Below the pieces are notes generated by a model. It worked only from the letters and a program-made list of their open reading frames with translations, searched no databases and was not told the origin of the DNA. Below are positions 16,701 through 22,787 of a DNA stretch of 64,000 nucleotides, piece after piece. The stretch is taken from contig NZ_BMRG01000026.1 in NCBI RefSeq assembly GCF_014648515.1, positions 844 through 64,843 of the forward strand, in the 5' to 3' direction. Every line of letters begins with the position of its first letter. Position 1 is the first letter of the stretch. A program made the translations under genes and the position numbers. Origin of the DNA: Saccharothrix coeruleofusca. GTDB lineage: Bacteria; Actinomycetota; Actinomycetes; Mycobacteriales; Pseudonocardiaceae.

Positions 16701-18223
16701 CGCTGCAACTGCACCGACTGGTGCAGACCGTGCTGAAGAACCGCCTCGACCCGGACGAGCAGCGGACCATGCGGCACGCGGTGCACATCCTGCTGCTCAA
16801 GGGCGACCCGGCCGACCCGGACACGCCGGTGAACTGGCCGCGCTACGCCGAGCTGCTCCCGCACGCGCTGGTGTCGCGGGCGGTGGAGTGCCAGGACAAG
16901 TGGGTCCGGCAGCTGATCCAGAACCTGGTCCGCTACCTGCTCAGCAGCGGCGACTACGGCGGCGCCCGCGACCTGGCCGAGCAGGCCGTGCGGTCGTGGC
17001 GCGAGCACCTGGGCGAGAAGGACCTGGACACGCTGCAGATGTCCCGCCGCTACGCCATCGCCATGCGCAGGCTCGGCCACAACGAGGAGTCCGCGCGGCT
17101 GAACGAGAAGACCTTCCGGCTGTTCCAGGAAGTGGTCGGCGAGGAGCACGAGGCGGTCATCGACATGCTCGACACCGTGGCCGCCGACCGCCGCTCGCAG
17201 GGCAGGTTCGCCGAGGAGCTGGAACTGCAGGAGAAGGTCTACTCGCGGGCGCGGGACCTCCTCGGCGAGGACGAGCCGGACACCCTCAGGTACGCCCACA
17301 ACCTCGCCAGCTGCTACCGCCTCATGGGGCAGTACGGCCGGGCGCTGGACCTGGACCAGGAGAACCTCAGGCGGCGCACGGCGGTGCTGGGGACCAGCCA
17401 CCCCCAGACCTTCAGCTCCCGCAACGCGGTGGCCATGGACATGCGCGAGGTCGGCCAGTACGGCCAAGCGGCGGGCGAGCAGGAGTACGTGCTGGCCGCC
17501 GCGGCGGAGGTGTTCGAGCCCGACCACCCGCTGATCATCGGCGCCACCCGCAACCTCTCGGTCGCGCTGCGCAAGGCGGGCCACCACGAGCGGGCCAAGG
17601 AGCTGTCCGAGAAGTGCCTGCTGCTCTACCGCCGCAGGCACGGCGACAACCACCCGGACACCGCGACCGCGATGATGAACCTGGCGACCGACCTGCGGCA
17701 CCTGGGCGACCTCGACGGTTCGCGGGACCGGGCGCGGCGCAGCCACGAGGTGCTCCGCGCGGTGCAGGGCCAGAAGCACCCCTACACCATCATCGCCGCG
17801 CTGAACCTGGCGGTGACGCTGCGGCTGCGCGGCGAGGTGGCGCAGGCGCTGGAGATCGACCGGCAGGCGCACGACGACCTGCTGGAGGTCTTCGACGCCG
17901 ACCATCCCTACACCCTCGTCGCGGCCACCAACCTGGCCAGCGACCTGGCCGCCCTCGGCGATCTGAAGGCGGCGTGCGACCTCGACCGGGACACCCTGGA
18001 GCGGACCACCCGCGTCCTGGGCGTCGAGCACCCGTCCACGTTGGCGGTCGCGCTGAACCTGGCGCTGGACCTGGACGGCCTCGGCGAGAAGACCGAGGCC
18101 GCGGTGCTGCACGCGGCGACGGTCGCGAACTTCCGCAAGGTGCTGGGCGAGGAGCACCCGGCCACGATCGCCGCGGGGCAGAGCGCCAGGGCGAACTGCG
18201 ACACCGACACCATGCAGCTGTGA
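13769..18223 (+). CDS. FxSxx-system giant protein: vWA-like (SAV_2336-type) + NB-ARC + TPR (conflict locus A)
   Basis: A 1484-aa protein. Residues about 1-140 are a short helix plus a Pro/Asp-rich linker. About 150-600 is the SAV_2336-type domain whose vWA-like strand reads YEVALVVDTSLTG, so the MIDAS D-x-S-x-S is D205-T-S-L-T. The NB-ARC NTPase starts near 680, with P-loop GMGGVGKSQ at about 702, Walker B ILVFDNAD, sensor VVVTSRN and LGDLPLAVEQ. From about 1030 to the end are tetratricopeptide repeats of the TPR_10/12 type. The C-terminus is DTDTMQL. It starts by ATGA overlap with the VMAP gene. PGAP-style naming for such proteins is FxSxx-COOH system TPR protein. It is about 90 residues longer than its paralogue at 32,565, mostly in the linkers. 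Confidence 0.88.
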   Translation: MTASHNGHPVREVVLQHLDPPGGHRGEALRTADLTLAEVRDSLWLAGRALLPDAQAPAPRPADSPTPAEPPDERPPPAPPSDAPPDPSPDPASDSAPVAERDRPPPRSPALEKWVPGPVTMVPAGGARSRDGGPVARSAWPTVPGLPDRGAISRALRPVSCSAPSPRASALDEVATAVRAAEDGLWIPVMRAEPWRRYEVALVVDTSLTGSIWQQTVEEFQTLLRRQGAFRDVRTYLLDSSGTDAAALALRGEGGARHHWRHLAEPTGTRIVLVLTDATEPAWRSGAAGHVLHAWGQRMPVAVVQVLAQRLWSWSGLSARRMRLSAPAAGAPNRLLRVAAGRQAPHLVPVPVLGLSAEWMAGWARLITAPGAEWVETTATLVGPQGEAPSVDHGGDEHLSAADRVRRFRTYASADGFQLAGLLAATPLSLRLMKLVQQVLLPGSDTTSLAEVMLSGLMRRLPDSPGTPDAVAYEFDDGVREALLATCRRADTARVARVLDEHAGPHIAALRNFGAALDAPDHTEEPEVSPDNAPYLRVQAAVLRALGGPYARRSKRIYRSLLSHGRLPASQFRASQFPGGQLAVGQRLDATSPPVRPEGRDPTSKANREAPVKIIDAQQVPAVKTGAPPEGEDDVATPGTSTTPGASPAFSQRRPTSNQPQVWGQVPLPNPVFVGRVELLEQLRVRLTEPGTTAVLPEALHGMGGVGKSQTVVEYIHRHASEYEVVWWIPAEHPAQITASLVELARRLGVATAGSADTAVPAVLEALRKGEPYKRWILVFDNADRPQDVRQFFPTGTGHVVVTSRNSEWGGFARSVEVDLFTREESIELLHRRAGDLEQEEANALAEALGDLPLAVEQAAAWRAQTGMQVSEYLSLLEQNRTELLEAGTSSADQLPVAAAWNVPLNRLAEDHPAALQLLQVCAFFGPEPISQKLFRGVTDVPVPDALSDALSDPIKLSRAVREISRYSLAKLDHRNNALQLHRLVQTVLKNRLDPDEQRTMRHAVHILLLKGDPADPDTPVNWPRYAELLPHALVSRAVECQDKWVRQLIQNLVRYLLSSGDYGGARDLAEQAVRSWREHLGEKDLDTLQMSRRYAIAMRRLGHNEESARLNEKTFRLFQEVVGEEHEAVIDMLDTVAADRRSQGRFAEELELQEKVYSRARDLLGEDEPDTLRYAHNLASCYRLMGQYGRALDLDQENLRRRTAVLGTSHPQTFSSRNAVAMDMREVGQYGQAAGEQEYVLAAAAEVFEPDHPLIIGATRNLSVALRKAGHHERAKELSEKCLLLYRRRHGDNHPDTATAMMNLATDLRHLGDLDGSRDRARRSHEVLRAVQGQKHPYTIIAALNLAVTLRLRGEVAQALEIDRQAHDDLLEVFDADHPYTLVAATNLASDLAALGDLKAACDLDRDTLERTTRVLGVEHPSTLAVALNLALDLDGLGEKTEAAVLHAATVANFRKVLGEEHPATIAAGQSARANCDTDTMQL
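15655..15673 (+). promoter_or_regulatory. In-frame internal ribosome binding site and GTG before the NB-ARC module
   Basis: GGAAGGAG at 15655-15662 lies 8 bases before GTG 15671, which is in frame with the giant gene and falls in the linker ahead of NB-ARC. Another GTG at 15602 has GGGAGG 5 bases upstream. Initiation at 15671 would give an 850-aa NB-ARC/TPR protein lacking the vWA-like part. Confidence 0.45.
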
Positions 18224-18230
18224 GGTGGTC

Positions 18231-19970
18231 TCAGCTGGCGGTCCGGTCGAACCAGGCCGCCAGCTCGACCGGGTCCGGCGCCGCGCCGGACCGCGTCGCC
18301 GCCAGGTGCACCGCCCGCACCACCTCCGGGGTGCGCCGCAGCGCCGTCGAGCCGAGGGCGAGGCCGAGCCCCACCCACGCCGCCTCCTCGTGCGGCGCGG
18401 CCCGGATCAGCGCGGCGTAGCCCTCGACCGCACCACGGCGGTCGCCCCGCGCCAGGGCGGAATCCGGACCGTCGCCGAAGTCGAGCCGGTCGGTCCCCAT
18501 CGCGCGGCGCTTGAGCAGCTCGCCCAGGCGAGACCCACCCGACGACGGCGCGAGCACGACGTGGTCGGGCCCGACGACGGGGAACGCGCTGCCCGCGCTC
18601 AGCCAGGCGTCGGCCAGCTCCGCCACGACGGCGGGTTCGGGCCGGACGTGGCGCACCCGCCACCGGCCGCGGTGCTCGGTGGTGATCGCCTCGACGGTCG
18701 CGGCCAGCTCCCCCGGCAGCTCCACCGGACCGCAGGCGGCCAACCGGTCGGCCACCGCGGTGACGAACTCGCGGCCCAACCCGGTCAGCCCCTCCACCGC
18801 GAGCAGGGTGCGCACGGCTTGGCCGACCTGGTGCGCGCGGAGCCCGAAGGCGTAGTGGGCCCGCCGGGCCAGCGCGGGCGGCGCGGAGCCGCGCTGGGCG
18901 TTCCAGAACTCCACGACGCTGATGAAGGCGTAGATCCCGTGCAGCATGCCGACGACGGGCCGCGGGTCGTCGCGCCACGGCGCGTAGTAGCGGGGCGTCT
19001 CGTCGCCGTGGTGCAGGTCGACGAGGTCGAGCAGGGCGTTGACCTTGGAGTGCTGCACCTCGTGCACCAGCGCTTCGGCGAACTCGGTGGCCGAGCGCTT
19101 GGGCGACATCGCGATGCCGCCGAACGCGGCGGAGGACGAAGCGGCGAAGACGTCGTGCTCGGCGCTCAGCGGGATCACGGTCGCCAGCGTCGCCGACAGC
19201 TCCTCCGCCCACCTCGAGTGGTGGGCGGTCAGCAGGTCCCACGCCTCGCCCATGAGCTTGCGCCACTGGTCGTACTCGTTGTCGTCCAAGGGGTCGGCGG
19301 CTTTCGGGCCGCCGAACCCCCGGTAGGGGTCGAGGTCGTCGAACACCACTCGCACCCGGTGTCCCCGGCGGTGCTCGGAGTACCGCTTCACCGGTTCGAA
19401 CCGCGCGGGCGAGGTGCTCCCGAACGCGGTGACCACGGTCTCGGTCGCGGTGTTGCGCAACCGCGCGTGACCGACCGGGAAACCGGTCGACAGCCGGAAC
19501 AGCCCCACCGAGGGCAGGGCGACCGAGCCGTGCACCACCGGCACGGCCAGCTCGCACGGCACTCCGCCGCGCACCGCGGCCGCCGCCGCGAGGGCGTGGA
19601 ACCCGCCGACCTCGGACCACATCGGCGTCGGGTCCTCGATGCCGCCCAGCACGTGGCGCAGCGCCCGGCTCAGCCACACCCCCACCGAGGGGTACAGCAG
19701 CACGTCCTCGACCACGGCCGCGTCGGACCGCTCGACTTCGGCGAGAACCCGCCAGGCGGCGTCGACGTCGGCGAACGGCCCCAGCCGGTGGGCGAGTTCG
19801 GCCGCCGCGTCCGCCAGCACGCGCAACTTCAGCCTGCGCAGGCTGTACTGCCCTTTCCGCAGAAATGCGATTCCCGCGCTCGACACCGCTCCGGTGAGGA
19901 ACTGGTCGAAGACGAAACGGGGCAATCGGTGCGTGCCCGGTCCGGCGGCGGCCGCGTCGCCACTAGTCAC
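18231..19970 (-). CDS. Stand-alone HExxH-motif protein, aKG-HExxH-type peptide beta-hydroxylase family
   Basis: A 579-aa protein with the motif ALVHEVQHSK, giving H303-E304-x-x-H307. This is the metal site of the HEXXH domain found fused to or next to radical-SAM enzymes of FxSxx-type RiPP clusters. Family members use iron and 2-oxoglutarate to beta-hydroxylate residues of a precursor peptide. A Tyr-rich segment (PRYYAPWRDDPRP) follows, as in relatives. The last about 70 residues resemble a degenerate TPR pair. No radical-SAM domain is fused and none occurs in the window. The GTG at 19970 overlaps the stop of the 57-aa peptide gene by 8 bases. Its stop lies 7 bases from the convergent giant gene. 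Activity is family-based inference. Confidence 0.72.
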   Translation of the reverse strand: MTSGDAAAAGPGTHRLPRFVFDQFLTGAVSSAGIAFLRKGQYSLRRLKLRVLADAAAELAHRLGPFADVDAAWRVLAEVERSDAAVVEDVLLYPSVGVWLSRALRHVLGGIEDPTPMWSEVGGFHALAAAAAVRGGVPCELAVPVVHGSVALPSVGLFRLSTGFPVGHARLRNTATETVVTAFGSTSPARFEPVKRYSEHRRGHRVRVVFDDLDPYRGFGGPKAADPLDDNEYDQWRKLMGEAWDLLTAHHSRWAEELSATLATVIPLSAEHDVFAASSSAAFGGIAMSPKRSATEFAEALVHEVQHSKVNALLDLVDLHHGDETPRYYAPWRDDPRPVVGMLHGIYAFISVVEFWNAQRGSAPPALARRAHYAFGLRAHQVGQAVRTLLAVEGLTGLGREFVTAVADRLAACGPVELPGELAATVEAITTEHRGRWRVRHVRPEPAVVAELADAWLSAGSAFPVVGPDHVVLAPSSGGSRLGELLKRRAMGTDRLDFGDGPDSALARGDRRGAVEGYAALIRAAPHEEAAWVGLGLALGSTALRRTPEVVRAVHLAATRSGAAPDPVELAAWFDRTAS

Positions 19971-20136
19971 GCTGTCCCTGGACGCAGTCGCCGAACCGGC
20001 CCAGCCGGATTTCGCGAATGGTGTGCTGGATGGCCCGTTCCAGCTCGGGGGTGCGCAGGGCTCTCATCTCGAACAGGGTCGTCGAGGTGAGGTCGAGCAC
20101 CTCCGAGGGGAGTTCATCCGTCGATTTCACTGCCAT
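19963..20136 (-). CDS. FxsA-like candidate RiPP precursor peptide (57 aa)
   Basis: A 57-aa peptide. The N-terminal part SEVLDLTSTTLFEMRALRT, followed by PELERAIQHTI, fits the leader pattern of FxSxx-COOH precursors (S-x-L/V-x-D-L/V-S/T, then Leu-rich helix and A-L/I repeat). The C-terminus is RLGRFGDCVQGQRD. It has a Phe but no F-x-S-x-x terminus, so it is a divergent member or has a different core. GAGAGG lies 8 bases before ATG 20136. The stop overlaps the start of the HExxH hydroxylase gene, which strongly links peptide and enzyme. Alternatively it is a small partner subunit of the hydroxylase rather than a substrate. Confidence 0.6.
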   Translation of the reverse strand: MAVKSTDELPSEVLDLTSTTLFEMRALRTPELERAIQHTIREIRLGRFGDCVQGQRD

Positions 20137-20252
20137 GTCGACCGCCTCTCGTGCCGGCACGCCCCATCATGCCCGAGGAGGAACAGGCCCGTCAGCGTCC
20201 AGCCGGATACCGGGGAGAGGCCAACAGGTCTATTCCGGTCGGCGATCGGGAA

Positions 20253-20579
20253 GTGAATCAGCGGAAATCCTCACCCCGATGGCGCAATCCGCCGGGCCAC
20301 CACGAGCACTTCGGCGTCGAGGTCGACGACGGGCGCTACGAGCGGACCTGGCGGCTCCTCTTCGACGCCGAGCGGATCCGCGGAGCCGCCGCTCGGATGG
20401 ACGGCGAGGTGGTCGGCATCGCGCACTACCTGTTCCACCCCAGTGTTTGGGGAGCCGGGAGGTGCCACCTGGCGGACGCCCCGGCTCGCGCGTTGTACGA
20501 CGAGGTGGGCAGGTTCGCCGAAGGGCTCATCCTCTACACCTACCGCCGCGACGCGAACCGGAGCCCCGGCAGGACGTGA
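20253..20579 (+). pseudogene. Decayed GNAT acetyltransferase with the acetyl-CoA motif deleted
   Basis: The readable frame contains the GNAT core GRYERTWRLLFDAERI and DGEVVGIAHYLFHPSVWGAG, then jumps directly to ARALYDEVGRFAEGLILYTYRRD, the normal C-terminal end. The stretch in between, which should hold the motif A acetyl-CoA loop and about 50 residues, is missing without a frameshift. The N-terminal part ahead of HHEHFGVEV is also unlike the family and no start has a ribosome binding site. I read this as an inactive remnant. The coordinates cover the recognisable part and its in-frame upstream GTG. Confidence 0.65.
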
Positions 20580-20600
20580 GGACGACACCAGCGGGTGTCC

Positions 20601-21104
20601 TCAGAGGACGGTGAACTCATCCGGTTTACCCGCCTGCCGGGGATTCGGCCGCGTCCAGGCCTGGAGCAGGTTCGGTGACACGGCGAACCCGTGTCGCTCG
20701 TAGACCGACACGGCGCGCTCCGACGAGTGCACGGTGACCCGCTCCAGCCCGAGTTCCACCGCCAGGCGCAGGATCGCGTCGACCAGCAGGCCGCCCAATC
20801 CGCCGCCACGGGCCTCCGGCACCACGTACACGCACTGCACGTCGCCGGAGGCCCGCGAGAACCTCGGCGGCGTCGGCACGCGCGTCACGATCGCGAGGAA
20901 GCCCATTCCGATCACCCGGTCCTCATCCACCAGCACCAGGCACCGGTGCGTGGCCGCGTGCTCACGTGCCCACGCGGTGAACCCGCGCACGAATTCGTCG
21001 CGGTCGGTGCCGGGCGGTCCGTCCCGCTCGGCCACCCAGCGCCACCGCAACCCGGCGACGGCTTCGAGGTCGGCGGGGCAGGCGGGGCGAACCTCGATCG
21101 ACAT
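20601..21104 (-). CDS. GNAT family N-acetyltransferase
   Basis: A 167-aa intact GNAT protein. The opening MSIEVRPACPADLEAVAGLR is typical. Motif A is VYVVPEARGGGLGGLLVDAIL and the C-terminal segment VSVYERHGFAVSPNLLQ follows the usual fold. GAGGA lies just before ATG 21104; the longer open frame upstream is not conserved-looking. It is divergent from the methyltransferase. The substrate is unknown. Confidence 0.87.
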   Translation of the reverse strand: MSIEVRPACPADLEAVAGLRWRWVAERDGPPGTDRDEFVRGFTAWAREHAATHRCLVLVDEDRVIGMGFLAIVTRVPTPPRFSRASGDVQCVYVVPEARGGGLGGLLVDAILRLAVELGLERVTVHSSERAVSVYERHGFAVSPNLLQAWTRPNPRQAGKPDEFTVL

Positions 21105-21190
21105 CACGTCCTCGTTCCGGCCCGCGAACCCGGCGGACCGCCCTACCGGTGATCGCGATTCACCGACATCCTTGCCGATCATTCGGCAGC

Positions 21191-21943
21191 ATGGGCGCCG
21201 TGTCCACCGACCCCAGCGATTCCACCCGAGCCGCCGAAGCGGTCGCGGAGAACGACTACGACAGCTTCGCCGAGGCTTACGCGGCCGAGAACGAGACCAG
21301 CCTCGTCAACGCCTACTACGCGCAACCCGCGATCCTCGACCTGGCCGGGGACGTGGCGGGAAGGCGCATCCTCGACGCGGGCTGCGGTTCGGGCACCGTG
21401 TCGGCCGGACTGCGCGACCGGGGAGCCGTCGTCGCGGGCTTCGACCGCAGCGCCAAGATGGTGGAGCTGGCCCGGCGACGCCTGGGCGACGACGCGGACC
21501 TGCGGGTCGCCGACCTGACCGGTCCGCTGCCGTACCCCGACGCCGCGTTCGACGACGCCATCGCCGCCCTGGTGCTGCACTACTTGCAGGACTGGGCGGC
21601 ACCGCTGGCCGAGCTGCGCCGCGTGCTCAAGCCCGGCGGCAGGCTGATCGTGGCGGTCAACCACCCCATCATCCTCAAGCTGGTGGATCGCGAAGCCGAC
21701 TACTTCGCGATCAGCAAGTGGTCCCAGGAGTACACCTTCCACGGCCAGAAGGCCGTGCTCACCTACTGGCACCGGCCGCTGCACGCGATGACCGACGCCT
21801 TCACCGCGGCGGGTTTCCGCACGGCCGTCATCAGCGAACCGCCCCCGGCACCGCAAGCCCGCGAGCTCTTCCCCGACGAACTCGCGCGGTTCCCCTCCGG
21901 TTCCTTCCTGAGCTTCCTGTTCTTCGTCCTGGAGGCTGTCTGA
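21191..21943 (+). CDS. Class I SAM-dependent methyltransferase (UbiE/Methyltransf_11 type)
   Basis: A 250-aa Rossmann methyltransferase. Motif I for S-adenosylmethionine binding is RRILDAGCGSGTVSAGL, followed by GFDRSAKMVELAR (acidic loop), the motif IV region PLPYPDAAFDDAIAALVLHYL, and the post-motif LKPGGRLIVAVNHP. The target is unknown; relatives act on small molecules. Starts possible are ATG 21191 and GTG 21200, neither with a clear ribosome binding site. The SUKH gene follows after about 80 bases in the same direction. Confidence 0.87.
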   Translation: MGAVSTDPSDSTRAAEAVAENDYDSFAEAYAAENETSLVNAYYAQPAILDLAGDVAGRRILDAGCGSGTVSAGLRDRGAVVAGFDRSAKMVELARRRLGDDADLRVADLTGPLPYPDAAFDDAIAALVLHYLQDWAAPLAELRRVLKPGGRLIVAVNHPIILKLVDREADYFAISKWSQEYTFHGQKAVLTYWHRPLHAMTDAFTAAGFRTAVISEPPPAPQARELFPDELARFPSGSFLSFLFFVLEAV

Positions 21944-22021
21944 CCGGTACTGCTGGACAAGGCCAGGGACCTGTGGCACGCGGTGGAGTTCGTGCCGCGA
22001 TGGGTCCGGGAGGATCAGCGC

Positions 22022-22540
22022 ATGGATCTCGAGCCACTCGCACGGTTGCGCGCTGTCCTGGCTTGCTTCCCCACCGGCCTCGCCTACGACATGTCCGGCC
22101 TGCTGTACGACCCGTCCAGTCATGCCCACGACTGGACGGCTGTCGACGACGGTGTCGGCATCGGGCTTCCGACGGACTACAAGCGGCTCATGGACGGCTA
22201 CGGCGATCTCGTCGTGGGCGGGATCTTCATCGTCTCCCCGGACAATCTCCCGGCCGAGCACGAGGTGCAGGCCAACGGCCTTCGTGATTGGTTCGCCGAC
22301 GAGCCCGGCGGGGCTCGGCCGATCCACCCGGACCCCGGTGGGTTGCTGCTGTGCGCGACCACCGAGGGCCGTGACGTCCTGTGGTGGGACACGTCGAACC
22401 CGGACCCCGACCGCTGGCCGGTCCTGTGGGACGTGGAATTCGATCGGCACACCTTCGACGGGACGCTCACCGAACTGCTCGTCGCCGAGCTGACCGGCGC
22501 TCTCGATCCCCAGTTGACCGACTTCACAGCAGGCGGCTGA
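22022..22540 (+). CDS. SMI1/KNR4 (SUKH) family protein
   Basis: A 172-aa protein with the SUKH signature GIGLPTDYKRLMDGYGDLVVG and a hydrophobic-aromatic C-terminal half (VLWWDTSNPDPDRWPVLW). SUKH proteins often act as immunity proteins against polymorphic toxins, but many are orphans. No toxin gene is adjacent. GGAGG lies 8 bases before ATG 22022. It is the last gene before the transposon insertion, whose target duplication begins 94 bases after the stop. Confidence 0.8.
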   Translation: MDLEPLARLRAVLACFPTGLAYDMSGLLYDPSSHAHDWTAVDDGVGIGLPTDYKRLMDGYGDLVVGGIFIVSPDNLPAEHEVQANGLRDWFADEPGGARPIHPDPGGLLLCATTEGRDVLWWDTSNPDPDRWPVLWDVEFDRHTFDGTLTELLVAELTGALDPQLTDFTAGG

Positions 22541-22633
22541 CCGGGAGCGCGACGGCGGTTCGCGACCGGCTGCCCGGTCGGCAGCCCCGCCCACCATCCC
22601 GCCCCGGACACCGTCGCCTCACCCGGCGGAGCA

Positions 22634-22638
22634 CGAGC
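22634..22638. repeat. 5-bp target-site duplication, left copy
   Basis: CGAGC directly abuts the left terminal TGTCCC of the transposon and is repeated at 27396-27400 directly after the right terminus. Five-base duplications are the rule for Tn7/Tn5053/Mu-type elements. Confidence 0.85.
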
Positions 22639-22742
22639 TGTCCCGTCCGGATGAAGTTGGCGGATGACGAGGCTGCTGACCTGCGATCCGCCAACTAGGC
22701 CCGGACGGCGGCGGGTTGCTGTGTCCGGACCTAGTTGACGGA
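22639..22742. repeat. Transposon left end with three transposase-site-like repeats
   Basis: The terminal copy is 22639-22663. A second copy in inverted orientation (TCCGCCAACTAGGCCCGGAC) is at 22687-22706. A third, TGTCCGGACCTAGTTGACGG, starts at 22722 in the same orientation as the terminus. Confidence 0.8.
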
Positions 22743-22787
22743 TTCGATGGACCAAAGACCCGGCCTGGGCTCCTCCAGTATCCGTTC

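Noticed and set aside
15005-18157. 1050-codon open frame on the minus strand
   Set aside because: It is fully antisense to the TPR gene, rich in Arg/Gln/Val/His repeats typical of high-GC shadow frames, and has no domain.
20253-20579. Functional GNAT gene
   Set aside because: The acetyl-CoA-binding motif is missing, and no start with a ribosome binding site is seen.
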